Source of the DNA: an uncultured Flavobacteriales bacterium | GTDB lineage: Bacteria > Bacteroidota > Bacteroidia > Flavobacteriales_G > Salibacteraceae | NCBI GenBank assembly: GCA_913057205.1 | Contig: CAJXNO010000010.1 | Coordinates: 29,443-93,442 of the forward strand | DNA length: 64,000 nucleotides | Direction: 5' to 3' | Shown here: piece after piece, positions 1-9,500 of the stretch | Position numbering within the stretch: the stretch's first letter is position 1 | How the letters are laid out: each line of letters opens with the position of its first letter | Translations under genes and position numbers: made by a program | Notes under the pieces: generated by a model | What the model was told of the DNA's origin: nothing | What the model saw: only the letters and a program-made list of their open reading frames with translations | The model's database searches: none

Positions 1-774
1 GCGGCCTGCATCGATAGGAACCCCTTCGATCTTATCCGTTAAACCGTAAGGTCCGACGTACGCTAAACCATCTCCCATACTGGCGTCAAAGCTCTCTGGG
101 TATTTTTTTGCCACTTCCTTTGAAAAGAGATCATGGCGCGCTGAGGTCAATCCATTCGACCCCATTCCAGCATTCCAAACATCTTCATAGCTCGCTTGAC
201 CGTCAGAAGCGAGTGCAACGATGAGGTCTCCTGACTGAATATTGCTGTTATCGATCACATCGGCTCTATTCATTATAGCTGTAACCGTACTGTCTACGAT
301 AATGGAGCGCACCAAGTCACCGACATCCGCCGTTTCACCGCCCGTAGAGTAGATCAGAAAACCGTGATCCCGAAGATTCGCTAAAAGTGATTCGGTTCCT
401 TCGATAATCGCCTTGATCACTTCTCCGGGTATTTCATTCTTGTTCCTGCCAATCGTAGAAGAGAGGGCAATAGGACCTCTAGCGCCTACACAAAGCAGAT
501 CGTCTGTATTCATCACAACCGCATCTTGTGCGATGCCTTTCCAAACGTCGAGGTTTCCGGTTTCCTTCCAGTAGGCGTAAGCCAATGATGACTTTGTTCC
601 TGCGCCATCGGCATGCATGATAACGCACTTATTATCATCTCCTGTGAGGACATCTGGAATCACCTTACAGAATGCCCCGGGAAAGAGTCCTTTGTCAATG
701 TTCTTAATGGCGTCGTGCACATCTGCTTTCCCTGCAGAAACACCTCTTGCGCTGTACTTATTACTTACGTCCAT
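1..774 (-). CDS. purM: phosphoribosylformylglycinamidine cyclo-ligase (AIR synthase), C-terminus cut by window edge
   Basis: Fifth step of purine synthesis: ATP-dependent closure of FGAM to aminoimidazole ribotide in the cytosol. I translated this stretch by hand; it is open from an ATG at 774 to the left edge, giving 258 residues of N-terminal sequence. Recognisable PurM motifs are HADGAGTKSSLAY (about residue 54), MNTDDLLCVGA (about 89) and YSTGGETADVGD (about 143), the ATP/substrate-binding elements of the family. From memory, Bacteroidota PurM is nearer 390 residues than the 345 of E. coli, so roughly 130 residues are missing beyond the edge. It follows the PorE-like gene on the same strand, separated by a strong hairpin, and has a promoter-like element at 818-825. 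Confidence 0.9.
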   Translation of the reverse strand, partial: MDVSNKYSARGVSAGKADVHDAIKNIDKGLFPGAFCKVIPDVLTGDDNKCVIMHADGAGTKSSLAYAYWKETGNLDVWKGIAQDAVVMNTDDLLCVGARGPIALSSTIGRNKNEIPGEVIKAIIEGTESLLANLRDHGFLIYSTGGETADVGDLVRSIIVDSTVTAIMNRADVIDNSNIQSGDLIVALASDGQASYEDVWNAGMGSNGLTSARHDLFSKEVAKKYPESFDASMGDGLAYVGPYGLTDKIEGVPIDAGR

Positions 775-780
775 ATTGGT

Positions 781-816
781 ACAAAAAAACCGCATGAACA
801 ACATGTGTTCATGCGG
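781..816 (-). terminator. intrinsic terminator (or purM leader hairpin)
   Basis: A perfect 11-bp inverted repeat (790-800 with 806-816, loop ACATG) is followed on the minus strand by seven T residues (complement of 783-789). It lies just after the PorE-like gene and before purM, so it should stop transcription of the former. A promoter-like TAGATTTG lies just upstream of it on the same strand, so it could instead sit in the purM leader. Confidence 0.8.
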
Positions 817-817
817 T

Positions 818-825
818 CAAATCTA
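818..825 (-). promoter_or_regulatory. TAnnTTTG -7 element, candidate purM promoter
   Basis: The minus strand reads TAGATTTG, an exact match to the Bacteroidota -7 consensus. Its predicted start point lies inside the hairpin at 790-816. No convincing -33 element is seen, so this could be chance. Confidence 0.35.
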
Positions 826-835
826 TGTTTTCAAT

Positions 836-2875
836 CTAGTTGGCGCCTTCTTCCGGCTCTGTTTCTGGTATAAAGTCAAAGCTCAACACTCGAAATACCG
901 TTCTACGGTTTTTCTGGTGAGCAGCTTCGCGTTCTTCTTCGGTAGGCAAGGCGGCGATCTCTTCGTCGCTAACCAATGGACGGCTCTCACCGTATCCCAC
1001 AGGAACCATACGCTCAGGATTGATACCGCGCTCGATCAGATAGTTTACACACGTTTCGGCACGCTTCTGTGCAAGAATCTGGTTCGACTTCTCAGTTCCA
1101 CGCGTATCGGTGTGCGCTGCCAATTCAATAACGATCGTCGGGTTCTCCTCCAAGATGCTGTACAAGTACTCCAAGGAATCCTTGGAATTCACTTGATCCG
1201 TGACCATCAAATCCCACTTACCTAACTTGTAAAGCACCAACGGCATTTCGATGTCTTTTTCACAGTCAGCACACAACAGTGCAAAGTCTTTGATGAATGC
1301 GGTTGACTCCTCCAGTCCGACGGTAGTTTCTTGGCCTTTAGCGCTCAAGTACTTGTGCCCGTTGGATGCAGGTTCCATGATCGCATCTACCTCGATGGTG
1401 TAGGAGGTGCCTTCCAAGATGTAACGTTCTTCATTCTCGCGGGTCTCAAACTCGTAGTGACCTGTAGGATCGGTCATTACTTCACCCACGGAGCCATCTG
1501 TACCTAATAGCTTCACCTTCACGTCGCCAAGCGGCTCCTTGGTATCCACGTCGGTTACGGTACCTTCTAACTTGAAGATCAGTGGTGGCATACTGAAACT
1601 GTAGATATCGTCACCCCCTTTTCCGCCTGGTCGGTCAGAGCTGAAGAATCCACGGTTTTTGTTCTCTTCCCAAACGATCGCATAGTCGTTTGATGAAGAG
1701 TTGATGGGTGCTCCGATGTTCTCTGGCTCTCCCCAGTTCATGGATTCAACATCCTCGCCTTTCAACTTGGCTTTAAAAATGTCCAATCCTCCCATTCCGA
1801 TGTGCCCATCCGAAGCGAAGAACAGGTCGCCGTTCTCACGTACGTAGGGGAACATCTCATTACCTGGAGTATTGATGGTCGGTCCAAGGTTCACAGCAGG
1901 TCCCCAGATCTTTGCCTTCTTATCATAACGGATGTACCAAAGGTCTTTTCCTCCTTGTCCACCGTACATGTCAGAGGCAAACAAGATCAGTTCATCATCC
2001 AGTGCCACTGGGTGACCAGCGACGGTTGTATCATCGATACCGAAATCCAAACGCTCTGGATCTGCCCAATCTCTACCTTGTGATCGTGCGGTCCAAATCT
2101 CGCAACCGTATGGTTTGTTCTTTTCAAACCTACATCGGGTAAAGTAGACCTGGCTGTACTTGTCATCCAAGCTGGCCGCACCTTCATTCGCAGCAGAGTT
2201 GATGTTTTCACCTAATGGAACGGGTGTAGACCACTTTCCTTTATTATCTCTTTCTGAGAAGTAGATATCGCTGAAGCTCTCGCCATAGATCTCATCCACC
2301 TCATTTCCAGATGCACCTGGACGAGACGATGTAAACAGTACTGTCTCTAACTTCTTATCTGCATAAACCAAACTGTAGTCATAAAACTTGGAGTTCAGCT
2401 GAACTTCATTGTTTACAACGTAGCGTGCTGCTTGCTTTTGGAGCTTGACGGCTTTCTCGCACGCGAGCATTCCTTTTTCAGCCAGCATCTTGGCCTCACT
2501 ATTACTGGAAGCTGCAGCCTTTTTATAGCGTTCCACTGCATCGTCGTACTTGCCTTGCTGTCTTAAAATATCTCCAAGACGAACATAGAGCAGTGCGTCA
2601 TCGTATTCCGCAGCCTCTGCTTTGTTGTACCAAACCTCCGCTTGTTCAAGGTCTTGGATCAGGCGATAGCTATCGCCAATTCTGTACAGGATGCGAGCTT
2701 TCTCTGACTGCTTCTTTTCCTTTGAGTAGGCCTTTTTATAGGCATCTACTGCTCCGTAGTACGCACCGGCCTGATAAATCAGGTCCGCTTCTTTTGTCCA
2801 ATCTTTTTGACCAACTGCAATGGTTGATACGATCACAAAACAAAGAGTGCCAATAGCTCCCTTCAAAAATGTCAT
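836..2875 (-). CDS. PorE-like OmpA-family protein (TPR, beta-propeller, CarboxypepD_reg-like, OmpA)
   Basis: Exported protein of 679 residues with signal peptide MTFLKGAIGTLCFVIVSTIA. Domains in order: TPR repeats (about 23-160), a WD40-like (PD40) propeller with repeated FASD/FSSDRPGG motifs (about 180-430), a carboxypeptidase-regulatory-like fold starting at LEGTVTDVDTKEPLGDV (about 436-520), and a C-terminal OmpA peptidoglycan-binding domain (about 551-665, ELAAHTDTRGTEKSNQ). This four-domain order is that described for PorE, a T9SS-associated periplasmic protein of Porphyromonas gingivalis. Similar proteins are common beside PorP/SprF genes in flavobacteria, so a T9SS role is inferred; no PorP neighbour is present here. 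A second start at 2905 has an AGAAGG upstream. The longer frame from 2992 begins upstream of the promoter-like TAGATTTG (2939-2946) and is unlikely. Confidence 0.8.
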   Translation of the reverse strand: MTFLKGAIGTLCFVIVSTIAVGQKDWTKEADLIYQAGAYYGAVDAYKKAYSKEKKQSEKARILYRIGDSYRLIQDLEQAEVWYNKAEAAEYDDALLYVRLGDILRQQGKYDDAVERYKKAAASSNSEAKMLAEKGMLACEKAVKLQKQAARYVVNNEVQLNSKFYDYSLVYADKKLETVLFTSSRPGASGNEVDEIYGESFSDIYFSERDNKGKWSTPVPLGENINSAANEGAASLDDKYSQVYFTRCRFEKNKPYGCEIWTARSQGRDWADPERLDFGIDDTTVAGHPVALDDELILFASDMYGGQGGKDLWYIRYDKKAKIWGPAVNLGPTINTPGNEMFPYVRENGDLFFASDGHIGMGGLDIFKAKLKGEDVESMNWGEPENIGAPINSSSNDYAIVWEENKNRGFFSSDRPGGKGGDDIYSFSMPPLIFKLEGTVTDVDTKEPLGDVKVKLLGTDGSVGEVMTDPTGHYEFETRENEERYILEGTSYTIEVDAIMEPASNGHKYLSAKGQETTVGLEESTAFIKDFALLCADCEKDIEMPLVLYKLGKWDLMVTDQVNSKDSLEYLYSILEENPTIVIELAAHTDTRGTEKSNQILAQKRAETCVNYLIERGINPERMVPVGYGESRPLVSDEEIAALPTEEEREAAHQKNRRTVFRVLSFDFIPETEPEEGAN

Positions 2876-2938
2876 ACGCTTCAAGTTTCGTTCTTCAATG
2901 TACATGCACCTTCTCGTGGTAATGAGACGCAAGGTTCG

Positions 2939-2946
2939 CAAATCTA
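2939..2946 (-). promoter_or_regulatory. TAnnTTTG -7 element of the PorE-like gene
   Basis: The minus strand reads TAGATTTG, an exact consensus match 34 to 64 bases ahead of the two candidate starts (2905 and 2875). It argues against the start at 2992. Confidence 0.5.
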
Positions 2947-2979
2947 ATGAAATTACGAATTGAGCGCCAGCCGAAAATG

Positions 2980-3006
2980 AAACAGGCCGCACACAGCGGC
3001 CTGTTT
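2980..3006 (-). terminator. terminator-like hairpin after glnN
   Basis: Perfect 11-bp inverted repeat (2980-2990 with 2996-3006, loop ACACA) 20 bases after the glutamine synthetase stop. On the minus strand it is followed by CATTTTC, a weak T-tract. Confidence 0.65.
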
Positions 3007-3025
3007 AAGGTATATCTAAGTACAA

Positions 3026-5221
3026 CTACTTGGTAAACAGTAGTTCGCGATACTTTGGCAATGGCCACAAATCATCTTCCACCAACAATTCGAGTTTATC
3101 CACTTCATAGCGAATCTGCTCTAGGTAAGGCATGACGTGGTCGCAATAGGCCAAGGCACAATCGCGCACAGAGCCGATGGCATTTGCCTTTTTGCGCTCT
3201 TCGATCATGTCTTTCACTAACTGCTGGATCTTAGTAATACGCTGCGAAAGCTCCTTGATAATGGCATCATGTGGTGCAGCCAAGGACTTGAACTCAGCTG
3301 CGCTGTAGACTTCTTTCAGCGATTTCAAGGTTGCTGCTACACGGCCTTGGTAGTTCAATGCTGCTGGAATGATATGATTCAGCGCCATGTCGCCCGCCAC
3401 ACGTGATTCTATTTGAATCCTCATCATGTAATCTTCCTGATAGATCTCTGTGCGTGCTTCTAGTTCTTCAGGTGATAGAACATCCAAGGACTTATACAGT
3501 TCTACCACTGATTTGTCGGCATAAGCATCCAGCGCGTGGGGAGTAGTTCGAATGTTAGATAGGCCGCGTTTAGCAGCTTCCTTCACCCACTCTTCTCCAT
3601 ATCCGTTGCCTTCAAACAAGATATTCTTGCTTTGTTGGATGTACTTACGAAGTACGTTCAAGATCGCTTCGTCCTTCTTCTTCCCCTTCTTCTTCAGGGC
3701 TTCTACATCGTTCGCAAATTTGCGCAGTTGCATCGCCATGATGGAATTCATCACCACCATTGGAGAGGAACAGTTCGCTTGTGAGCCTACTGCTCGCAGT
3801 TCAAACTTGTTACCTGTAAATGCAAAAGGAGAGGTACGGTTACGATCTGTGTTATCCAATAAGATCTCTGGGATCTTTCCGATGTGTAACTTAAGATCGG
3901 TCTTTTCATCGGGCGACATGTCTGCGTCTTTCACGCGCTTCTCTAGATCCTGAAGCACGCGGGTTAGCTGCGAACCAATGAAAATGGAGATGATTGCGGG
4001 TGGTGCCTCATTGGCTCCAAGTCGATGGTCATTGCCGGCTGAAGCGATGGAAGCACGCAGCAGATCTGCGTAATCATGTACGGCTTTGATGGTATTGACG
4101 AAAAAGGTAAGGAAACGAATATTGGTCTTCGGGGTATTGCCTGGGCTTAGCAGGTTCACTCCGGTGTCTGTGCTGAGCGACCAGTTGTTGTGCTTTCCGC
4201 TGCCATTGATCCCTGCGAAAGGCTTCTCGTGCAACAAAACACGAAGCCCGTGCTTGTGTGCAACTTTCTCCATCACATCCATCAAAAGCTGGTTGTGATC
4301 CACAGCCAAGTTTGCTTCTTCAAAAATCGGGGCACATTCGAATTGATTCGGTGCTACCTCGTTGTGCCGTGTCTTGATTGGAATACCAAGTTTATGTGCC
4401 TCTTTCTCAAGATCACGCATGAATGCACTTGCACGCTCTGGAATGGAACCGAAATAATGGTCATCTAACTGCTGGCCTTTTGAAGATGAATGTCCAAACA
4501 GTGTTCTGCCGGTTAAGGTAAGGTCTGGCCGCGCACGAAAAAGTGCATCGTCTACCAAGAAATACTCTTGTTCCCATCCTAGGGTAGCCGTGACCCGAGT
4601 AACGTTTCGATCAAACATTTGGGCTACCGGAACCGCTGCCTCGTTCAGTGCAGCCAAGGCCTTTAGTAGGGGCGCTTTGTAGTCTAAAGCCTCACCTGTA
4701 TAGGCTACGAACACGGTTGGAATACAGAGCGTATCCCCCATGATGAAGGCAGGTGAACTTGGGTCCCATGCCGTGTACCCTCTTGCTTCAAAGGTATTCC
4801 TCAATCCACCATTCGGAAAAGAGGATGCGTCTGGCTCCTGCTGAACCAACTGAGCCCCGCCAAACTCTTCGAATGACCTTCCGCCGCCGGAAGGGGTGAA
4901 GAACGCATCGTGTTTCTCTGCAGTTCTTCCTGTCAAAGGTTGAAACCAATGGGTGTAATGGGTAACTCCCTTGCTCATAGCCCAGGCTTTCATTCCACTC
5001 GCTACTTCATCTGCAAGGTCACGCTCTAAACGCGCACCTTTTGCAATGCATTCTTGGATGCGTCTATACACATCCTTCGAGAGGAACTGTTCCATTTCTC
5101 GCTCATGGAACACATTCGCCGCGTAGTAATCGGAAATCTTCTCTGTTTTCTCTTTTGAAAAGTCGTAGTTCATCTGACGATTCAAAATGGATTGAAGGGC
5201 ATGAAAGCGTAATTGGGCCAT
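3026..5221 (-). CDS. glnN: glutamine synthetase type III
   Basis: Makes glutamine from glutamate, ammonia and ATP in the cytosol. The 731-residue length is that of type III enzymes, well above the roughly 470 of type I. Family landmarks: GYTAWDPSSPAF (about 147), NQFECAPIFEEANLAVDHNQ and LHEKPFAGINGSGKHNNWS in the catalytic core, the last being the characteristic type III ATP/glutamate region. I prefer the start at MAQLRFHALQ (5221) over the frame's first Met at 5239, because homologues begin with a similar xxLRFHAL stretch and a -7 element (5237-5244) overlaps the earlier start. Monocistronic: own promoter and own hairpin. Confidence 0.95.
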   Translation of the reverse strand: MAQLRFHALQSILNRQMNYDFSKEKTEKISDYYAANVFHEREMEQFLSKDVYRRIQECIAKGARLERDLADEVASGMKAWAMSKGVTHYTHWFQPLTGRTAEKHDAFFTPSGGGRSFEEFGGAQLVQQEPDASSFPNGGLRNTFEARGYTAWDPSSPAFIMGDTLCIPTVFVAYTGEALDYKAPLLKALAALNEAAVPVAQMFDRNVTRVTATLGWEQEYFLVDDALFRARPDLTLTGRTLFGHSSSKGQQLDDHYFGSIPERASAFMRDLEKEAHKLGIPIKTRHNEVAPNQFECAPIFEEANLAVDHNQLLMDVMEKVAHKHGLRVLLHEKPFAGINGSGKHNNWSLSTDTGVNLLSPGNTPKTNIRFLTFFVNTIKAVHDYADLLRASIASAGNDHRLGANEAPPAIISIFIGSQLTRVLQDLEKRVKDADMSPDEKTDLKLHIGKIPEILLDNTDRNRTSPFAFTGNKFELRAVGSQANCSSPMVVMNSIMAMQLRKFANDVEALKKKGKKKDEAILNVLRKYIQQSKNILFEGNGYGEEWVKEAAKRGLSNIRTTPHALDAYADKSVVELYKSLDVLSPEELEARTEIYQEDYMMRIQIESRVAGDMALNHIIPAALNYQGRVAATLKSLKEVYSAAEFKSLAAPHDAIIKELSQRITKIQQLVKDMIEERKKANAIGSVRDCALAYCDHVMPYLEQIRYEVDKLELLVEDDLWPLPKYRELLFTK

Positions 5222-5236
5222 TTTTAAAATTTTGAC

Positions 5237-5244
5237 CAAAAATA
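5237..5244 (-). promoter_or_regulatory. TAnnTTTG -7 element of glnN
   Basis: The minus strand reads TATTTTTG, an exact consensus match, 15 bases before the ATG at 5221, which supports that start. Confidence 0.55.
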
Positions 5245-5318
5245 GATAGATGAAAGGGGGTGAACTAGAAAATTATATGTTTTTTATCCACAAATCACCT
5301 TAACAGAGGGGGTGTCTT

Positions 5319-6263
5319 TCAAAAAAGCATAAAAATATAAGCAACATAGGTTGCAAAGAGGATGACTCCTTCCATTCGTGTAACGCGCATTCGGCTCAGT
5401 AAAATGGGGTAGAGTAAGAGCGGTATACCCATGACCCAGTAATAATCAAAGTGTAGGACATCTTCTGACACGCCGATCGGTTTCACGAAAGCGGTGATGC
5501 CGAGAATGCCGAGAATATTAAAGATGTTAGAGCCGATGAGGTTTCCAATACTGATTGCAGTCTCCTTGCGGTAGACCGCGATCAAGGAGGTGGCTAATTC
5601 AGGGGCGCTGGTACCGAAGGCTATGATGGAAACTGCGATGACGCGTTCTGAAACACCAAAACCCTTGGCAACAACCACGGCGCCGTCTACCAAAAGATCC
5701 GCACCAAAAATCAATGCCGCTATACTGATGACCATAAGAATTCCTGACCGGATCATGTCGGCACTTGATCGTTTGAAGTCGGTATCAACGTCGTCCAACA
5801 CCTCCTTTTTCCTTACTTTACGTGCATCTCTGATCACCCAGAAGTTATAGGCAAGGAGCAGAAAAACAAAGACGCCACCCTCCCACATTTGCAATTCTCC
5901 GTCTAAGGAAAACAAGATTAACAGCAGGGTAACAATCAGCATTGCCGGCCAATCGGTAGCAACCGTTGAACGCTTCACGGGTAAAGGGAAAAGAATGGCC
6001 GTTAAGCCGAGTACAAGCGCAAGGTTAGCCACATTCGACCCTACTACGTTACCGATGGAAATATCCGCGTAGCCATCGAGGGCAGCATTCAGACTTACCA
6101 CAAGTTCAGGGAAGGAAGTTCCGAAGCTGACTACGGTGAGTCCAACCACCATTGCACTGATCCTAAGGTAAAGCGCTAGCTTAACTGCTGATCGAACCAA
6201 GAACTCCCCTCCTATGATCAGAATGGCGAGACCGCCGATTAATTGCAGCCAGCCTAGGATCAT
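5319..6263 (-). CDS. CaCA-family Na+/Ca2+ (or K+-dependent) exchanger
   Basis: Polytopic inner-membrane cation antiporter of 314 residues, the usual size for the YrbG-like branch. The two inverted alpha-repeats are clear: SFGTSFPELVVSL with GNVVGSNVANLALVLG in the N half and AFGTSAPELATSLIA with GNLIGSNIFNILGILG in the C half; these Glu- and Asn-containing helices form the ion site in the family. About ten hydrophobic segments are visible. The ATG overlaps the tatA stop (ATGA, 6260-6263), so the two are translationally coupled. The physiological ion is not decidable from sequence. Confidence 0.9.
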   Translation of the reverse strand: MILGWLQLIGGLAILIIGGEFLVRSAVKLALYLRISAMVVGLTVVSFGTSFPELVVSLNAALDGYADISIGNVVGSNVANLALVLGLTAILFPLPVKRSTVATDWPAMLIVTLLLILFSLDGELQMWEGGVFVFLLLAYNFWVIRDARKVRKKEVLDDVDTDFKRSSADMIRSGILMVISIAALIFGADLLVDGAVVVAKGFGVSERVIAVSIIAFGTSAPELATSLIAVYRKETAISIGNLIGSNIFNILGILGITAFVKPIGVSEDVLHFDYYWVMGIPLLLYPILLSRMRVTRMEGVILFATYVAYIFMLF

Positions 6264-6484
6264 TTATCGTTGTCTTCTTCGATTTTCTTTCGAACGTCAG
6301 ATACCGAATCCGTTATGTCGCGCTGAATGTCGTCTGCAGCATCCTTGAATTGACGTATGCCCCGTCCAAGGTTTCGCGCTACTTCTGGAATTCGCTTCGA
6401 ACCAAAGAACAGCAGTACGATCATCAGAATAACGAAGATCTCTCCTCCACCGAGGTTAAAAAACAACAAAACGGGTTCCTTCAT
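6260..6484 (-). CDS. tatA: Sec-independent protein translocase TatA/E
   Basis: Pore-forming subunit of the twin-arginine translocase, which exports folded proteins. The 74-residue protein has one N-terminal membrane helix (EIFVILMIVLLFF), the hinge FGSKRIPEVARNLG and an amphipathic helix (RGIRQFKDAADDI), then a charged tail, all typical of TatA. A TACTTTCG sequence (6491-6498, minus strand) one base off the -7 consensus lies seven bases upstream. It is coupled to the downstream exchanger by a 4-bp overlap. TatB/TatC are not in the window. Confidence 0.9.
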   Translation of the reverse strand: MKEPVLLFFNLGGGEIFVILMIVLLFFGSKRIPEVARNLGRGIRQFKDAADDIQRDITDSVSDVRKKIEEDNDK

Positions 6485-6504
6485 AGACCGCGAAAGTACG
6501 ATAC

Positions 6505-6531
6505 AAAAAAAGCCCCGCTAATGCGGAGCTT
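6505..6531 (-). terminator. intrinsic terminator of secDF
   Basis: 9-bp inverted repeat with one mismatch (6510-6518 with 6523-6531, loop TAAT), followed on the minus strand by a T6 tract (complement of 6505-6510). It starts 21 bases past the secDF stop. Confidence 0.8.
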
Positions 6532-6551
6532 CCTTTGATGAACATATTTTT

Positions 6552-9500
6552 TTACTTCTTCTTCTTTGCCAAATCAACCACTACAGGTGTGGCTACGCAA
6601 AGTGAAGAGTAGGTACCGACAATGATACCGATGATCAATGCGAATACGAATCCGCGGATGACTTCGCCACCGAAGAAGAAGATCATCAGCAATACCACCA
6701 ATGTACTCAAGGACGTATTCAATGTTCTTGACAAGGTAGAGTTCAAGGCATCGTTGATGACACCTTCTTGATCTCGACGCTTGTGCAATCCTAGGTATTC
6801 ACGAATCCGGTCAAACACAACTACGGTATCGTTGATGGAGTAACCTACTACGGTCAAGATCGCAGCGATAAACGCTTGGTCGATCTCCAAAGAGAACGGC
6901 ATAAAGCCGTACAGCAAGGAGAAGAGCGCCAACACAATCAAAACATCGTGGAACATGGCTGCAAGCGCACCTAGACCAAATTGCCACTTACGGAATCGAA
7001 GTACGATGTACAGGAAGATCACGACAAGTGAGAACAAGACCGCCCAGACAGCACCTTGACGGATATCGTCAGAAATGGTAGGCAATACCTTCACAGAGCT
7101 CATGACCTCATAGTCTGGGGTAACATTCGCCAATCCCGTATTCAGCTTGCCTTCAACGACCTCATCGGTATTGTCAGCGTCTGAATCGATCATGTACTTC
7201 GTGGTGATCTTGACTTGATTTGATGCACCATAGGTCTTCACTTCAGGAACGAGCTTCAACCCTTCTTCTGTAACAAACTCGTCAGCAAGCATAGCAGCGA
7301 CATCACTCACAGGGAAGGCTTCATCAAAACGAACGATGTAGCTACGACCACCCGTAAAGTCAACGCCGTAGTTCAAGCCTCTCATAGCCAATGAACCAAA
7401 GCCGATCAAAATGATCGCACCGGAGATGAGGTAGAATGTGCGTCGACGTGTAACAAAAGCAATGTTGACGTTCGTCATCATATTCTCGGTCATCTTGGTC
7501 GCAAAGGACGGAGTAGCATTGCGGTCTAACCTCCATTCAAACAACAAGCGTGTAATGAAAATCGCAGCAAACAAAGAGGTTGCGATACCAATGATCAAGG
7601 TAGTTGCGAAACCTTTGATTGGTCCAGTACCGAAGATGTAGAGAATAATACCAGTCAATAAGGTAGTAATGTTCGCATCGATGATCGAGCTGTAGGCGTT
7701 TTTGTAACCATCAAAGATGGCAAGGCGCACACCTTTTCCTGCCCGCAACTCTTCGCGAATACGCTCATAGATCAGCACGTTCGCATCAACCGACATACCA
7801 ATCGTTAACACGATACCTGCGATACCAGGGAGGGTCAAGGTAGCTCCCAAAGAAGAAAGCACACCCATCACAAAGAAGATGTTTGCCAACAAGGCTAAGT
7901 CGGCCACGATACCCGCAGATGAATAGTAGAAAGCCATGTATGCAAGGACGATGATCAGTGCAAGGACGAAGGAGATGAATCCGGCTTGGATCGCCTCGGC
8001 ACCTAAGGTTGGACCAACAACGGCTTCTTCAATGATGCGCGCAGGAGCTGGTAGCTTACCTGCCTTCAATACGTTCGCGAGATCCTCTGCCTCTTCTAGT
8101 GTAAACTGACCTGAGATGGATGATTGTCCACCAGCGATCTCACCATCTACACGGGGTGCACTGTACACCAAATCATCCAGCACAATGGCGATGGATTTCT
8201 TCGGGTTTTGAGACGCTGCTTCCCCTGTCATGTTCTTCCATGTCTTCGCTCCTTCTGAGTTCATACTCATGGAGATTTCTGGATTACCCATAGGGTCAGA
8301 CACCACGCGCGCATTTGTTACTGCGTCGCCTTCCAACGGAGCGGTACCATCCTTGCTTGCAACGTTAACGGCAAACAGCTGAAGGAATCGTCCATCATCA
8401 TCATAAGGCTTAGCAGCCCAGAAGAACTTGATTCGTCGTGGGAACAGTGCCCGTACATCTCTACGTGCAAGAAGTTCATTCACAGCGCCCGTATCGGTTA
8501 CGGCTGCGTATCCGATGGTTGGACCTTTACCAGCAAAGTAGTTACCACTTTCTGGATCTTGGAAGATCGCAGGACGCAGCTTGGCGAACAGCGGGTTTTG
8601 CTTTTGAAAATCCTTCGCCATTTCAGCCATTGAAGCACTGTCTTGTCCCAGGCTATCTTCGGTAGTAGTTGACTCACCCAACAAAGCGTCTAAGCTATTG
8701 GAGTCTTGCTCAGCAACCACAGCTGTAGAATCTTCATCAGCAGCTGGTTCTTCTGCAGTGGCCACTTCGGTAGAGTCTGCTTCAGCAGCCTCGTTGTTAT
8801 CATCTCTGACGCCGATCTTTTGTGAAAGCATCGCGTTCGCCTCATCGAGGTTACCGTATACTTCACCGTTATCATAGCACTCCCAGAATTCCAGCTTGGC
8901 TGTTCCTTGAAGGAGCTTACGTACACGCTCTTTGTCTTTGATACCCGGCAACTCAACAATGATACGTCCCGTACCTGGCTGACGCTGAATGGTAGGTTGA
9001 ACAACACCCAGACCATCAATACGACGACGGATCACCTGCTCTGTTCGGCTCACTGCTGCGTCTGCCTCCTCGGAAATGGTGGAGATGATGTCTTCGTTGC
9101 TTGCTTCAAGAGGGAATTTCTCTTTATTCTCACGGTTGTGGAAAACCGCCGCAAGCTTACCACCAGGGTTCACTTCATTCCACGACTGCTCAAAAAGCGT
9201 AACGAAATCCTCCTGACTATTGCGCTGCTTGTCTACAGCCAATCGAAGGGCTTCGTTGAAGTTAGCGTCATCACTATAGTCACTTAATGCACGGATCAAT
9301 TCCTTCACCTGTACCTGTAGGGTAACGTTCATACCACCTTGAAGGTCGAGTCCAAGGTTGATCTCATTTCTCTTGCAGTACGCATAGGTGAAACCAAGGC
9401 CTGGATACACCTCTTCACCATTCATTTTGGTGAGGTATTCCTGCTCAAACTTCTGGAAAGCGATTTCCTGCTCCAATTGCGTCATTTCAGGCTTTGCCGC

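Noticed and set aside
2876..2992. Longer N-terminus for the PorE-like protein from the ATG at 2992
   Set aside because: It starts upstream of the -7 element at 2939-2946 and would bury the signal peptide 40 residues inside.
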